DNA of 64,000 nucleotides from an uncultured Steroidobacter sp. (GTDB lineage Bacteria; Pseudomonadota; Gammaproteobacteria; Steroidobacterales; Steroidobacteraceae), in the NCBI RefSeq assembly GCF_937958065.1, contig NZ_CALFXI010000052.1, positions 16,345 through 80,344 on the forward strand. The letters run 5' to 3'. Position 1 is the stretch's first letter, and each line of letters opens with the position of its first letter. Position numbers and translations under genes: made by a program. Shown piece by piece: positions 38,471 to 46,898 of the stretch. Under the pieces are notes generated by a model. It made no database searches, was not told the origin of the DNA, and saw only the letters and a program-made list of their open reading frames with translations.

Positions 38471-39073
38471 TTACTGCTCTTCGGGCGCCTGATCCGGCAG
38501 CGGCGGAATGACCTGGCCGGGATACCAGAACTTCAGGTGGCAGCCTTCGCACACCTGATCGAGCGTTTCGCCGGCGTCCATGATTGCTTGCGGGCTGCGC
38601 TCTTCGGCCGCCTTCAGGAACTGGACGCCGACATCGTGCAGCGCCTGACCGAAGCCGACGAACGTTGCACGATCCGCCGCGATGGCTTGCTCCGCTTCCG
38701 CGGCGGTGAGGTTGCCGGGCGTGCCGTGGTCCTCGAGTTGTTTGCCTTCACGCGCGACATGCCGGCCCTCGAGCAGCAGCAGATTCGCGGACTCGGCCAG
38801 AATAAGCGCTTGCCTGCGCACTTCGGCCCATTCCTCGTCGGTGCGCGGCTGCTTCTCTTCGACACCCTCGGCGGTTTCGGTACTGCTGACCGACTCCCAC
38901 AGGAAATCCGCGGCCGGATCGATCATGTCCCTCATGATGTCCTGAATACCGGCCGTCAGTTTGATCGGGCTCGGCGCTGGCGCGGCCGGCGGCTCGGTCT
39001 TGCTACACGCTGTCGGGGCGGCAGCGACCGCAAGCGCGACGAGAACCTTAGCGACCCGCGGTGAATCGATCAT
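38471..39073 (-). CDS. Lipoprotein with C-terminal c-type heme motif
   Basis: 200 residues with a lipoprotein signal (lipobox PTAC, C23). The mature part is helical and ends with CEGCHLKFWYPG, a CXXCH heme site near the C-terminus as in cytochrome c'/c556-type four-helix proteins. The region LTAGIQDIMRDMIDPAADFL and the long acidic helices fit that fold. It is probably a membrane-anchored periplasmic electron carrier or sensor. The neighbours on both sides give no partner oxidoreductase. Confidence 0.83.
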   Translation of the reverse strand: MIDSPRVAKVLVALAVAAAPTACSKTEPPAAPAPSPIKLTAGIQDIMRDMIDPAADFLWESVSSTETAEGVEEKQPRTDEEWAEVRRQALILAESANLLLLEGRHVAREGKQLEDHGTPGNLTAAEAEQAIAADRATFVGFGQALHDVGVQFLKAAEERSPQAIMDAGETLDQVCEGCHLKFWYPGQVIPPLPDQAPEEQ

Positions 39074-39145
39074 CCGGCCATCCTGGTTGTTGGAACACAG
39101 GCCGCCACTGTACCCGCGCCTCTGGCGGGCTTCATAAAATTAGAG

Positions 39146-39328
39146 TCAAGAGGGTCCGCGGTTTGGAATGTGACCGCCTGCTAACCGGGGTTGCGCCGGC
39201 GAGCGGGATCGATCGGTCTCGGCTTGCTTGCGAGAACGCCGGCGAGTCACGACGAAAGCAGTCAATCCACCAGCCGAGCCGGCTCCTGCGGCAATCCACG
39301 CAGCCGCGGCAAAACATGCCGGGCACAT
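39146..39328 (-). CDS. Small CPxC membrane protein coupled to DUF899
   Basis: A 60-residue frame starting MCPACFAAAAWIAAGAGSAG then GLTAFVV, followed by a very basic polar tail. It has one CPxC motif at the very N-terminus and a single hydrophobic helix. Its ATG overlaps the DUF899 stop as TGATG, indicating translational coupling. I recall similar MCPAC...AAGATSTGGLTA small proteins annotated as hypothetical beside DUF899 genes, but cannot check. The distal tail is GC-rich and less family-like. Confidence 0.65.
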   Translation of the reverse strand: MCPACFAAAAWIAAGAGSAGGLTAFVVTRRRSRKQAETDRSRSPAQPRLAGGHIPNRGPS

Positions 39329-40083
39329 CAGGCAGTCTCCTGGTCACGAAGATGGCCGACGCGGGATTCGATCGGATCGGTGTCGTATCGATCGTGATGC
39401 CGGACCCACGCCATGGGAAATTCGAGAGCGCCCTCGTCGCGGCCTTTCGGCGCCAGGTCCAGGAAGTTGTACGTGTTCGCCAACATCTCACAGCCGCGGG
39501 CGTAGCTCGAATACGTATGGAAGACGTCGCCCGCAGCGTCCTTGTAGAACACGCTGATGCCGTGCGTTTCCTCGGCCGGATATTCGAGCAGCTCGTAGTT
39601 GTACCAAGCCGTGTTGTTGGAAATGTCCTGCGGCGTGTGCGACGCCTGGAAGTCATAGTTGAAGTCGGAGCCGTGCGAGGACACCCAGTCGAACCGCCAG
39701 CCCATGCGGCGTTTGAACGGAGCGATCTGCGAGTACGGCGCGCGTGACACCGCCATCACTTTCACATCGCGCTGTCTGAGATGGACCAGTGCGCCGTCGA
39801 TGTGATCGGCAAGGAACGAGCAGCTCGGACACCCTTCGGGCCAGCCTGGCCCCAGCATGAAATGGTATGTCATCAGCTGACTGCTGCCGTCGAACAGCTC
39901 GGCCAGCGTCCGGCGACCGTGCGCGCCTTCGAACACGTAGGACTTGTCGATGCGGACCCAGGGAAGCTGGCGCCGCGCGGCGCTGAGCTCGTCCCGCAGG
40001 CGGGTCAGTTCTTTCTCTTTCTGCAGATGCTGCTTGCGGGCGGCCAGCCACTCGTCCCGGGACACGATTGGGTTATGCTTCAT
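39328..40083 (-). CDS. DUF899 thioredoxin-like protein
   Basis: 251 residues: VSRDEWLAARKQHLQKEKEL at the start, then RRQLPWVRIDKSYVFEGAHG, LMTYHFMLGPGWPEGCPSCS and SHGSDFNYDFQASH, then GISVFYKDAAGDVFHTYSSY. The thioredoxin-fold family has a CPSC motif at the expected place, suggesting redox or antioxidant activity; function is not established. It is divergent from the DUF488 gene and overlaps the small CPxC gene downstream. Confidence 0.9.
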   Translation of the reverse strand: MKHNPIVSRDEWLAARKQHLQKEKELTRLRDELSAARRQLPWVRIDKSYVFEGAHGRRTLAELFDGSSQLMTYHFMLGPGWPEGCPSCSFLADHIDGALVHLRQRDVKVMAVSRAPYSQIAPFKRRMGWRFDWVSSHGSDFNYDFQASHTPQDISNNTAWYNYELLEYPAEETHGISVFYKDAAGDVFHTYSSYARGCEMLANTYNFLDLAPKGRDEGALEFPMAWVRHHDRYDTDPIESRVGHLRDQETA

Positions 40084-40166
40084 CGCCTTGCTCCGCCGGT
40101 GGGTTGATGAGCCTAGGACGAACGGCGAGCAGCGCTTCCGACACCCGTCCGCTTTTTTGCCGGTTC

Positions 40167-40754
40167 ATGATCCATACGGTCGGCCATTCCAACCATCCCA
40201 TCGCGCACTTCTTGCAACTGCTGCAGGGCCAGGGCGTCACCCTGCTGGCCGACGTGCGCTCGACACCTTACAGCCGGTTCAATCCGCAGTTCCGGCGCGA
40301 ACCACTGATCGAGGCGCTGGCCGACCAGGGCATCGGGTATCTGTTCCTCGGGGGGGAGTTGGGCGCCCGGAGCAAGGATCCGTCCTGATACGTCGATGGC
40401 CGTGTGAGCTATCGCAAGCTCGCGGCGACAGCTCTTTTCCGACAAGGCATTGATCGGCTACTGACCGCGGGGAAGTCACATACGGTCGCCATCATGTGCG
40501 CGGAGAAGGATCCGCTCGATTGTCACCGCACCATCCTGGTCGCACGCGAATTGGTGAAGCGTGGTGAGCAGGTCGCGCACATCCTGGCGAACGGCGAAGT
40601 CGAGTCGCACGACCAAGCCATGCAGCGCTTGCGCGAGAAGCTGAAGATCGAGTCGGCGGATGTGTTCGGCGGCGATGCGAACGAGCAAGCGTACGAGCTG
40701 CGCGGCCAGCAGATCGCGTATGTCGACCCGAAAGCGGCCCGGGCTGCGAAATAG
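40167..40754 (+). CDS. DUF488 family protein with in-frame UGA at a conserved Cys position
   Basis: Reading through one TGA at 40386-40388 gives 195 residues of DUF488: MIHTVGHSNHPIAHFL, LLADVRSTPYSRFNPQFRRE, LGGELGARSKDPS, then UGA at codon 74, YVDGRVSYRKLAATALF and the conserved IMCAEKDPLDCHRTILVARE. Frame and family sequence are perfect on both sides, with no indel. Close relatives, as I recall them, have PSCY here, so the UGA replaces cysteine. A 7-bp hairpin (40404-40410/40417-40423, loop 40411-40416) lies 15 nt after the UGA, at a distance suited to a bacterial SECIS, but it lacks a G at the loop start. Selenocysteine, a nonsense mutation or a sequencing error are all possible. DUF488 function is unknown. 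Confidence 0.7.
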
Positions 40755-40939
40755 CCGGCCTGCCGCGCCAACCAGCCTCTGCATCCCGAGCCCAGCGAGC
40801 AAATACCCGTGCCATTGCCGCGCGAAGTCGCAAAGCGCTGCTGATCGACGATACTCAGTTTTTCGCCGGAAGCTTTGCCTCGGTGCTTGCACGAGCCCCA
40901 TTCCGGGCCGGGGCAAGAGAAATTTTGTATTGCTGCTGA

Positions 40940-42202
40940 TCAGTGCGCCTGCCGCTTCTTCCCTTCGGCGGCGAGCTTGTCCAAATGAGTGCGAATGTGC
41001 GCTGCTTCAGCGGCGGTGTTCGCCAGCGAGATTGCTTTGTCGAACGCCACGCGCGCCTCGTCGTTCCGATTCAGCTGCATCAGCAGGCCGCCGCGCAGGC
41101 CATGGAAATGGAAGTAGCTCGACAGCGCTGACTCGAGCGGCTCGACCATCGCCAGAGCCGCCTCGGGACCCTCGCACTTCATGACGGCGACTGCGCGATT
41201 CAATGTCACGACCGGCGAGGGCTGGATCGTTTCCAGCAACGCATACAGCCGATCGATTTCGTGCCAGTTTGTGTCTTCCGAGCGCGGCGCACGCGCATGA
41301 ACCGCCGCAATCGCCGCCTGGATCTGATACGGACCGGGCTGCTGCAGGCGAACGGCCTTGTCCAGCAGCGCAAACGCTTCGGCGATCAAGTCGCGCCGCC
41401 ACAGACGCCGGTCCTGATCGTCCATCAGGATGATGTTCTGATCCGCATCGAGCCGCGCCGGCGCGCGTGCGTGCTGCAACAACAGCAGCGCGTTGAGCCC
41501 GAGAATCTCCGGATTGCCACGGAACAAACGCAGCAGCAGCCGGGACAGGCGGATGGCCTCCTCGCACAGCGGCTCGCGAATGTGCAGCTCACCGCCGCTC
41601 GCCGAATAGCCTTCATTGAACAGCAAATAGATCATCGCGGCGACGGTCGACAACCGCTCGGCCCGCTCCACCGCCCCTGGCGTCTCGAACGGCACATCGG
41701 CTTGTGAGATCCGACGTTTCGCGCGAGTGATCCGCTGTTCCATCGCAGCCTCGCCCACCAGAAAGGCGCGAGCGATTTCCTGCACCGACAATCCCGAAAC
41801 GATGCGCAGGGCCAGCGCGATCTGCTGAGTCGCCGGCAAGTCCGGATGGCAGCACACGAACAGCAGCCTGAGCACGTCGTCGCGATAATCCTCGCTGTCG
41901 AGTCGGTCGGCCATGGCAGCCTCGGCGTCGTCGGTATCGGACAGCACTTCCTCGTCGGGCAGCGCCTGCTGTTTGCTGCGCTTACGTGCCTCGTCGAGCG
42001 CGAAATTGCGCCCGACCAGAATCAGCCATGCCGCCGGGTCCCGAGGCGGACCGTTCACCGGCCACTTCTGCAGGGCGCGCAGGCACGCCTCCTGAAACGC
42101 CTCTTCGGCGGTCTCCAGATTGCGGAAGTAGCGCAGCAGCGCCGCGACCGCCTGGGGCCGCGCTCCGGTGATCGCTGCATCGATCCAACTCAGGTCGCTC
42201 AC
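40940..42202 (-). CDS. ECF sigma factor with C-terminal TPR-like domain (ECF42-like)
   Basis: 420 residues. The sigma-2 region (ALLRYFRNLETAEEAFQEAC, then WLILVGRNFALDEARKRSKQ) and sigma-4 region (LALRIVSGLSVQEIARAFLV, then EAAMEQRITRAKRRI) are present. A C-terminal helical DUF6596/TPR-like region follows (EGYSASGGELHIREPLCEEA, LYALLETIQPSPVVTLNRAV). This composition matches the group with a C-terminal extension next to DGPF-type proteins. No anti-sigma factor is adjacent; the extension may control activity. The DGPF gene lies 7 bases upstream in the same direction. Confidence 0.92.
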   Translation of the reverse strand: MSDLSWIDAAITGARPQAVAALLRYFRNLETAEEAFQEACLRALQKWPVNGPPRDPAAWLILVGRNFALDEARKRSKQQALPDEEVLSDTDDAEAAMADRLDSEDYRDDVLRLLFVCCHPDLPATQQIALALRIVSGLSVQEIARAFLVGEAAMEQRITRAKRRISQADVPFETPGAVERAERLSTVAAMIYLLFNEGYSASGGELHIREPLCEEAIRLSRLLLRLFRGNPEILGLNALLLLQHARAPARLDADQNIILMDDQDRRLWRRDLIAEAFALLDKAVRLQQPGPYQIQAAIAAVHARAPRSEDTNWHEIDRLYALLETIQPSPVVTLNRAVAVMKCEGPEAALAMVEPLESALSSYFHFHGLRGGLLMQLNRNDEARVAFDKAISLANTAAEAAHIRTHLDKLAAEGKKRQAH

Positions 42203-42209
42203 GCGTCAC

Positions 42210-42587
42210 TCACTTGCCGGCGGCAGCGTTCTTCAGTACGCCTGGCTCGAAGAACTGCACCGGGCGAATTTCCATGCAGCCCGGCTCGTGCACCAACTCA
42301 CGCGCGGCGGCGATGACTTCGTCCAGCGTGTCGCAATCGAACAGGTAGAAGCCGAGCATTTGCTCCTTGGTCTCGGCGAACGGACCATCGAGCACCATCA
42401 TCTCGCGACCGGTGCGCACGGTCGTGGCCGTGGTGGTCGGCATGAGGCGCGCGACCGGGCCGAGCTTGCCCTTGGCGGCAAACCTGGCGAGCACGCCCTG
42501 ATGGTGCGCCATCACCGCGTCGTCTTTTTCCTTCGACCACGCGCCGACGACCGATTCCGAGTTGTAACAGATGACCGCATACAGCAT
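42210..42587 (-). CDS. YCII/DGPF-domain protein
   Basis: 125 residues of the YCII-related fold. The segment MVLDGPFAETKEQMLGFYLF has the DGPF motif, and DCDTLDEVIAAARELVHEPG follows. Such proteins are encoded beside ECF42-like sigma factors, as here (7-base gap to the sigma gene). Its exact role is unknown; it may sense a ligand or be a regulatory partner. ATG at 42587 is preceded by AGAGAGGAG. Confidence 0.9.
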   Translation of the reverse strand: MLYAVICYNSESVVGAWSKEKDDAVMAHHQGVLARFAAKGKLGPVARLMPTTTATTVRTGREMMVLDGPFAETKEQMLGFYLFDCDTLDEVIAAARELVHEPGCMEIRPVQFFEPGVLKNAAAGK

Positions 42588-42669
42588 GAGTTGCTCCTCT
42601 CTGGATCAAGGACGCAGCAGTATGACGGATTCCGACATGGCCCCGGGCAGGCCCTGCCCGGCACGGGCG

Positions 42670-42927
42670 TCAGTCGCAGGCGACCGCCGCCAGGACCAGC
42701 GGCAACTCATTGATCTTGGAGACCACGACGCGAAAGCCGTCGGCGGCCAGCTCGCTCGGGTCGAGCTCGATCTGAATCTGCAGGTATTCGTCGCCGAGCC
42801 GTTCGCTCGCGACCGTGCGCGGGATGAGGTTACGCGCCTGGAAGAATTGCAGTACGCGGACCAGTGCACCTGGATCCGCTTCCACCACCGCTTTGAGCCG
42901 CAGAGCTGCGGCATTGCCGACTTGCAT
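42670..42927 (-). CDS. Stand-alone ACT-like domain protein
   Basis: 85 residues from ATG 42927 (AGAGG upstream). The pattern LRLKAVVEADPGALVRVLQF, FQARNLIPRTVASERLGDEY and LQIQIELDPSELAADGFRVV resembles an ACT domain (as in IlvH/IlvN regulatory subunits) with the DPGALVRVLQFF type of loop. No catalytic partner is encoded beside it. It may bind an amino acid and regulate something elsewhere. The 3' neighbour is minE in the same direction, 143 bases... after the upstream DGPF gene on the left side of the ACT start. Confidence 0.6.
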   Translation of the reverse strand: MQVGNAAALRLKAVVEADPGALVRVLQFFQARNLIPRTVASERLGDEYLQIQIELDPSELAADGFRVVVSKINELPLVLAAVACD

Positions 42928-43069
42928 GATTGATCGCCTCTGAATCACCGGAATTCACAATTCGCATCGACACCCCGGCATCCGCGGATGCCGGGCGGCG
43001 AATTTGAATCCCGATGATTCGATGGGCGGTCATATGGCGTGCAATATAGCCCAGCCGGCCGAGCGTCGG

Positions 43070-43327
43070 CTATGCCTTGCCTTTCTCCGGCAGCGCCACG
43101 GTGAACTCCAGCACCTCGTGGCCGTCCTCCTTGTCCAGGTTCATCTGCACGGCGTCCGGATCGACATTGACGTACTTGCGGATGACCTCGAGCAGCTCGC
43201 GCCGCAGGGTCGGCAGGTAGTCCGGACCGCCCCGCGCGGTGCGTTCCTGGGCCACGATGATGCGCAGCCGTTCCTTCGCCACGTTGGCGGTCGGCTGGGA
43301 GCGGCGAAAGAAAGCAAGCAATCCCAT
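43070..43327 (-). CDS. minE: Cell division topological specificity factor MinE
   Basis: 85 residues: MGLLAFFRRSQPTANVAKER (membrane-targeting and anti-MinCD region with KERLRIIVAQER), then LPTLRRELLEVIRKYVNVDP and VLEFTVALPEKGKA, the topological domain. MinE drives pole-to-pole MinCD oscillation that restricts the division septum to mid-cell. It starts 3 bases after the minD stop. The start MGLL is chosen over a codon two residues upstream. Confidence 0.96.
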   Translation of the reverse strand: MGLLAFFRRSQPTANVAKERLRIIVAQERTARGGPDYLPTLRRELLEVIRKYVNVDPDAVQMNLDKEDGHEVLEFTVALPEKGKA

Positions 43328-43329
43328 TC

Positions 43330-44142
43330 TCAACCTCCGAACATGCGGGCCAGGAAGCCCTTCTTGGGTTCGTCGAGGAACCGCAACGGCAGGGTGTCGC
43401 CCAGCAGGCGCGCCACCGCGTCTTCGTAGGCCTTGGACACGTCGCTCTGCTCGTTGAGGATCACTGGCGTACCGGCGTTGGACGCCGACAGCACGTCCGG
43501 CGACTCGGGAATCACCCCGATGACATCCAGGCCCAGGATCTCCTTCACGTCCGCGACGCTCATCATCTCGCCGGTGGTGACCCGGCGCGGGCTGTAGCGG
43601 GTGAGCAGCAGATGTTCCTTGATCTTCTCCTCGCCCTTCTCGGCACGCTGCGTCTTGCTGGCGAGCAGGCCGAGGATGCGATCGGAATCGCGCACCGAGG
43701 AAACTTCCGGATTCACGACCACCACCGCGCGGTCGGCGTAGTACATCGCCAGGTGCGCGCCCTTTTCGATACCGGCGGGCGAATCGCAGATGATGTAGTC
43801 GAAGCCGTCCGCGATCAGCTCGTCGAACACTTTGCGCACGCCCTCGAGCGACAGCGCGTCCTTGTCGCGCGTCTGCGAGGCGGCCAGCACGAACAGCGTC
43901 TCGATGCGCTTGTCCTTGATCAACGCCTGCTTGAGCGTGCAGTCGCCCTGGATGACGTTGACGAAGTCGTAAACGACGCGGCGCTCGCAGCCCATGATGA
44001 GGTCGAGGTTGCGCAGACCGATGTCGAAATCGATCACGGCGACGCGCTTGCCCCGGCGCGCCAGGCCGCAGGCAACGCTGGCGGACGTGGTCGTCTTGCC
44101 GACACCTCCCTTGCCGGAAGTTACAACGATGATTTCAGCCAA
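43330..44142 (-). CDS. minD: Septum site-determining ATPase MinD
   Basis: 270 residues with the deviant Walker A motif (TSGKGGVGKTTTSASVAC; both Lys present), the switch sequences DFDIGLRNLD and ICDSPAGIEKGAHLAMYYAD, and a C-terminal amphipathic helix (PKKGFLARMFGG) for membrane binding. MinD recruits MinC to the membrane and is stimulated by MinE. It is the middle gene of minCDE, 68 bases after minC and 2 before minE. Confidence 0.97.
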   Translation of the reverse strand: MAEIIVVTSGKGGVGKTTTSASVACGLARRGKRVAVIDFDIGLRNLDLIMGCERRVVYDFVNVIQGDCTLKQALIKDKRIETLFVLAASQTRDKDALSLEGVRKVFDELIADGFDYIICDSPAGIEKGAHLAMYYADRAVVVVNPEVSSVRDSDRILGLLASKTQRAEKGEEKIKEHLLLTRYSPRRVTTGEMMSVADVKEILGLDVIGVIPESPDVLSASNAGTPVILNEQSDVSKAYEDAVARLLGDTLPLRFLDEPKKGFLARMFGG

Positions 44143-44210
44143 AGTGGGAGTCTCCTTGCGGAAGTTTATGATTCTGGAATTCGAGAGTAAGGACTGGGCG
44201 GAGCGGCACT

Positions 44211-44960
44211 TCAGCCACCGATCCGGGCAAAGCGCAGATCGTCGCCATCCAGCCAGGCTTGCACGGGCTTGCCGACCAGCTCGGGCGGCAGGGTCTCGAA
44301 CACCCGGAACACGCCGGCGATGGAAATCAGCTCGGCATGGAATTCCTGGCAGAACACGCGCGCAGTGACTTCGCCCCGGGCGCCGGCCACGGCGCGACCG
44401 CGCAGCGTTCCATAGATATGTACACAGCCATCGGCGATCACTTCGGCGCCGGCGCCCACCGTCGAGGTGACCACCAGATCCGAATTGCGCGCATAAACGC
44501 GCTGCCCGGAACGGACCGGCTGATGCTGCATCAATGAGGGCGGATGCAATACCGGCGGCTCGATCGGCGGCGGCGCGGCCTTGGGCGCTTCTTTCACGGG
44601 CTGCACCGGCGAGGCCTTGCCCTGCACGCGAAATTGCGTGAGCACCGGAACATCGAGCGAACGCGCCAGCGTGTCGACCGCCTGCGTGCCGTGCGCCAAT
44701 CCGACCGCGAGCATGCCGGCACGGCGCACAGCGTCGAACACGGCGCGCATGTCACTCGCGGTGGGCTCTTTTTCCAGCGCGCTCAGGTCCAGGCACACCG
44801 CGGTCCGCTCGAAGAACTGCGGTGCCGAAGCCACGCGACCGGTCAACTCATCGAGAATGACCCCGGCATCCGTCGTGCGAATGCGCACCTGCGCCAGACC
44901 GACCTGGCCAAAACGGATTTCGACGGCTGGTTCTCGCACAGCTTCGAGAGGTTTGTTCAT
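44211..44960 (-). CDS. minC: Septum site-determining protein MinC
   Basis: 249 residues from ATG 44960. The N-terminal domain (about 1-105) inhibits FtsZ; the C-terminal beta-helix domain (about 150-249) shows the MinC_C pattern RSGQRVYARNSDLVVTSTVG, AGAEVIADGCVHIYGTLRGR, and FCQEFHAELISIAGVFRVFE. A proline-rich linker (APKAAPPPIEPPVLHPP) joins them. The open frame extends far upstream but the N-domain begins at MNKPLEAVREP. First gene of minCDE, divergent from the PP-loop gene. Confidence 0.94.
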   Translation of the reverse strand: MNKPLEAVREPAVEIRFGQVGLAQVRIRTTDAGVILDELTGRVASAPQFFERTAVCLDLSALEKEPTASDMRAVFDAVRRAGMLAVGLAHGTQAVDTLARSLDVPVLTQFRVQGKASPVQPVKEAPKAAPPPIEPPVLHPPSLMQHQPVRSGQRVYARNSDLVVTSTVGAGAEVIADGCVHIYGTLRGRAVAGARGEVTARVFCQEFHAELISIAGVFRVFETLPPELVGKPVQAWLDGDDLRFARIGG

Positions 44961-45189
44961 CGCTGAGTTTTCGCACAGGCCAGAGGGACTTTGCCGAGGC
45001 GAAGTGTAGCGGATGCTGCGCCCGCTGAGTGCGCCTGTGCAAACTGTCGTGCGGCATCGACAGCCGTTTCTCATATCGCCAGGGAACGATGCGCGGCCCC
45101 GGTTCGTCCTTCCACGAGCTGGCGGGCGGCGTCCGCCATGAAAATTGTTTCGCACGCGCGGGCCGACAACGTCCGCCGCCGAGGGCACC

Positions 45190-45993
45190 ATGGCAACGAC
45201 GCCTCTACTGTGGACAGGAGGATGGGATTCCACCTTTCGGCTGTTGACCCTGCTGCTGCGCGAGCAGCGCGAGGTGCAGCCTTACTACATCGTCGACAGC
45301 CTGCACTATCGGCCGGCCGTCCCTGCCGAGCGGGAGGCGATGCGGCGGATCCGGCAGGCGCTGCTGAAAAGGCGACCCGACGCGGCTGTCAGGCTGGCCG
45401 ACACCGTCGAATGCCGCCTCGCCGAGATCGACGCCGACACCGAGACCCAGTACTACTACGAACGTTGCCTCGCCATCGGCTTCATCGGCGGCCAGTACGA
45501 ATGGCTGGCCCGCTACTGCCGCCAGCACGGCATCGAGGGCATGGAGCTGTCCATCCACCGGGACGACAAAGCCCGTGAGCTGCTCGCCGAACTGATCGGT
45601 CCGAGCCGCGATCGGCTCGATCCCCGCTTCGCCGGCGATTGTCGCTACGAGTTGTTCAAGCCGTTCCGCTTTCCGCTGTTCGATACGACCAAGCGCGAAA
45701 TGCAGTCCGCAGCGCGCGCCGGCGGCTTCGACGAAATGATGAAACTCACCTGGTTCTGCCACCGCCCGCGCGGGGGCCAGCCGTGTGGAACCTGCAATCC
45801 CTGCATCTACACCATCGAGGAAGGCCTCGGTGAGCGGGTGCCCCTGAACGGACGGTTGCGATATCACCTGCGCGTCGCACCCCGGCTGCGGCATTGGCTG
45901 GCCCGTCATCCCGAGCTGTACATGCGCGTGCGGGCGCTGTATCGCCGCTTGCGATCCTCCTCCGTCGCCCCCCCTCGCGCCTCCCCGACCTGA
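45190..45993 (+). CDS. QueC-like PP-loop enzyme
   Basis: 267 residues from ATG 45190 (GAGGG upstream). The PP-loop ATPase motif is LLWTGGWDSTFRLL, and the C-terminal part has the zinc-type cysteine cluster WFCHRPRGGQPCGTCNPC, both like 7-cyano-7-deazaguanine synthase (QueC). The body differs from canonical QueC (ADTVECRLAEIDADTETQYYY, KREMQSAARAGGFDEMMKLT) and the ending is basic. Homologues of this type occur outside queuosine clusters. It probably activates a carboxylate or carbonyl as an adenylate; substrate unknown. No queD/E/F is nearby. Confidence 0.75.
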   Translation: MATTPLLWTGGWDSTFRLLTLLLREQREVQPYYIVDSLHYRPAVPAEREAMRRIRQALLKRRPDAAVRLADTVECRLAEIDADTETQYYYERCLAIGFIGGQYEWLARYCRQHGIEGMELSIHRDDKARELLAELIGPSRDRLDPRFAGDCRYELFKPFRFPLFDTTKREMQSAARAGGFDEMMKLTWFCHRPRGGQPCGTCNPCIYTIEEGLGERVPLNGRLRYHLRVAPRLRHWLARHPELYMRVRALYRRLRSSSVAPPRASPT

Positions 45994-46073
45994 CGGCCGG
46001 CGCGAGTTCTTGACAGCGGCTGGCCGGTTTTCCGAGTACGTTAGCGCCGACACGAACCTCAGGAGACGACGCC

Positions 46074-46898
46074 ATGCCCGCCACCCAGAAAGACAAAGCC
46101 GCAGCGTTCCGATCGTTACACGAACAGCCTCGGGCATTCGTCATCGCCAACGCCTGGGACGCCGGCTCCGCGATGCTGTTGGCAGGGATGGGGTTCCCGG
46201 CGATCGCGACGTCGAGCGCGGCCTTCGCCAACACGCTTGGCCGACGCGACGGCAAAATCACCCGCGACCTCGCGCTCGCTCATGCGGCGGCGCTGGCCGA
46301 AGCGGTGGATGTGCCGGTATCGGCCGATCTCGAAAACGGCTTCGGTCACACGCCCGGCCACGTGGCCGAGACGATTCGGCTTGCTACACAAACCGGACTG
46401 GCCGGCGGCTCGATCGAAGATCACACCGGCGATCCGACCAAACCGATTTATGACTTCGAGCAGGCGGTCGAGCGAGTGACCGCGGCGGTGGAGGCAGTCC
46501 GATCGTCTGGCGCCCCGTTCATCCTCACCGCCCGCTGCGAAAACTTTCTGCACGGCCATCCGGACCTGGACGACACCATCAAGCGCTTGCAGGCATTCGA
46601 GAGCGCCGGCGCAGATGTGTTGTTCGCGCCCGGGCTGCCGGATCTGAAGGCGGTGCGCGCGGTGTGTTCTTCGCTATCCAAACCCGTGAACTTCATGGTT
46701 GGCATTCCGGGGCGGTCGTTCAGCGTGGCGGAGCTGCAGGACGCCGGCGTGCGGCGAATCAGCCTGGCGACGTCGTTGCATCGGGCGGCAATGAGCGGAG
46801 CTCACAACGCCGCGCGTGAGATCCTCGACAAAGGAACGTTCGAGTTTTTGAACGAACTGGTGAGCCCGAAGGAACTGGGCAAGCACCTGCGCGGATAA
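46074..46898 (+). CDS. Isocitrate lyase/PEP mutase superfamily protein
   Basis: 274 residues: ANAWDAGSAMLLAGMGFPAI, ATSSAAFANTLGRRDG, VPVSADLENGFG (metal-binding acidic loop), GGSIEDHTGDPTKPIYDFEQ and ILTARCENFLHGHPDLDDTI. It is the short ICL/PEPM type common in proteobacteria and often annotated as oxaloacetate decarboxylase-like or carboxyphosphonoenolpyruvate-mutase-like. The catalytic Cys of isocitrate lyase (KKCGH) is absent, so a lyase or hydrolase on another 2-oxo acid is likelier. It follows the PP-loop gene by 80 bases. Confidence 0.88.
   Translation: MPATQKDKAAAFRSLHEQPRAFVIANAWDAGSAMLLAGMGFPAIATSSAAFANTLGRRDGKITRDLALAHAAALAEAVDVPVSADLENGFGHTPGHVAETIRLATQTGLAGGSIEDHTGDPTKPIYDFEQAVERVTAAVEAVRSSGAPFILTARCENFLHGHPDLDDTIKRLQAFESAGADVLFAPGLPDLKAVRAVCSSLSKPVNFMVGIPGRSFSVAELQDAGVRRISLATSLHRAAMSGAHNAAREILDKGTFEFLNELVSPKELGKHLRG

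Noticed and set aside
40404..40754. The downstream half of DUF488 as an independent gene from GTG 40404
   Set aside because: It would lack the N-terminal half of the fold, and no ribosome site precedes the GTG; the in-frame continuity with the upstream half favours one gene.
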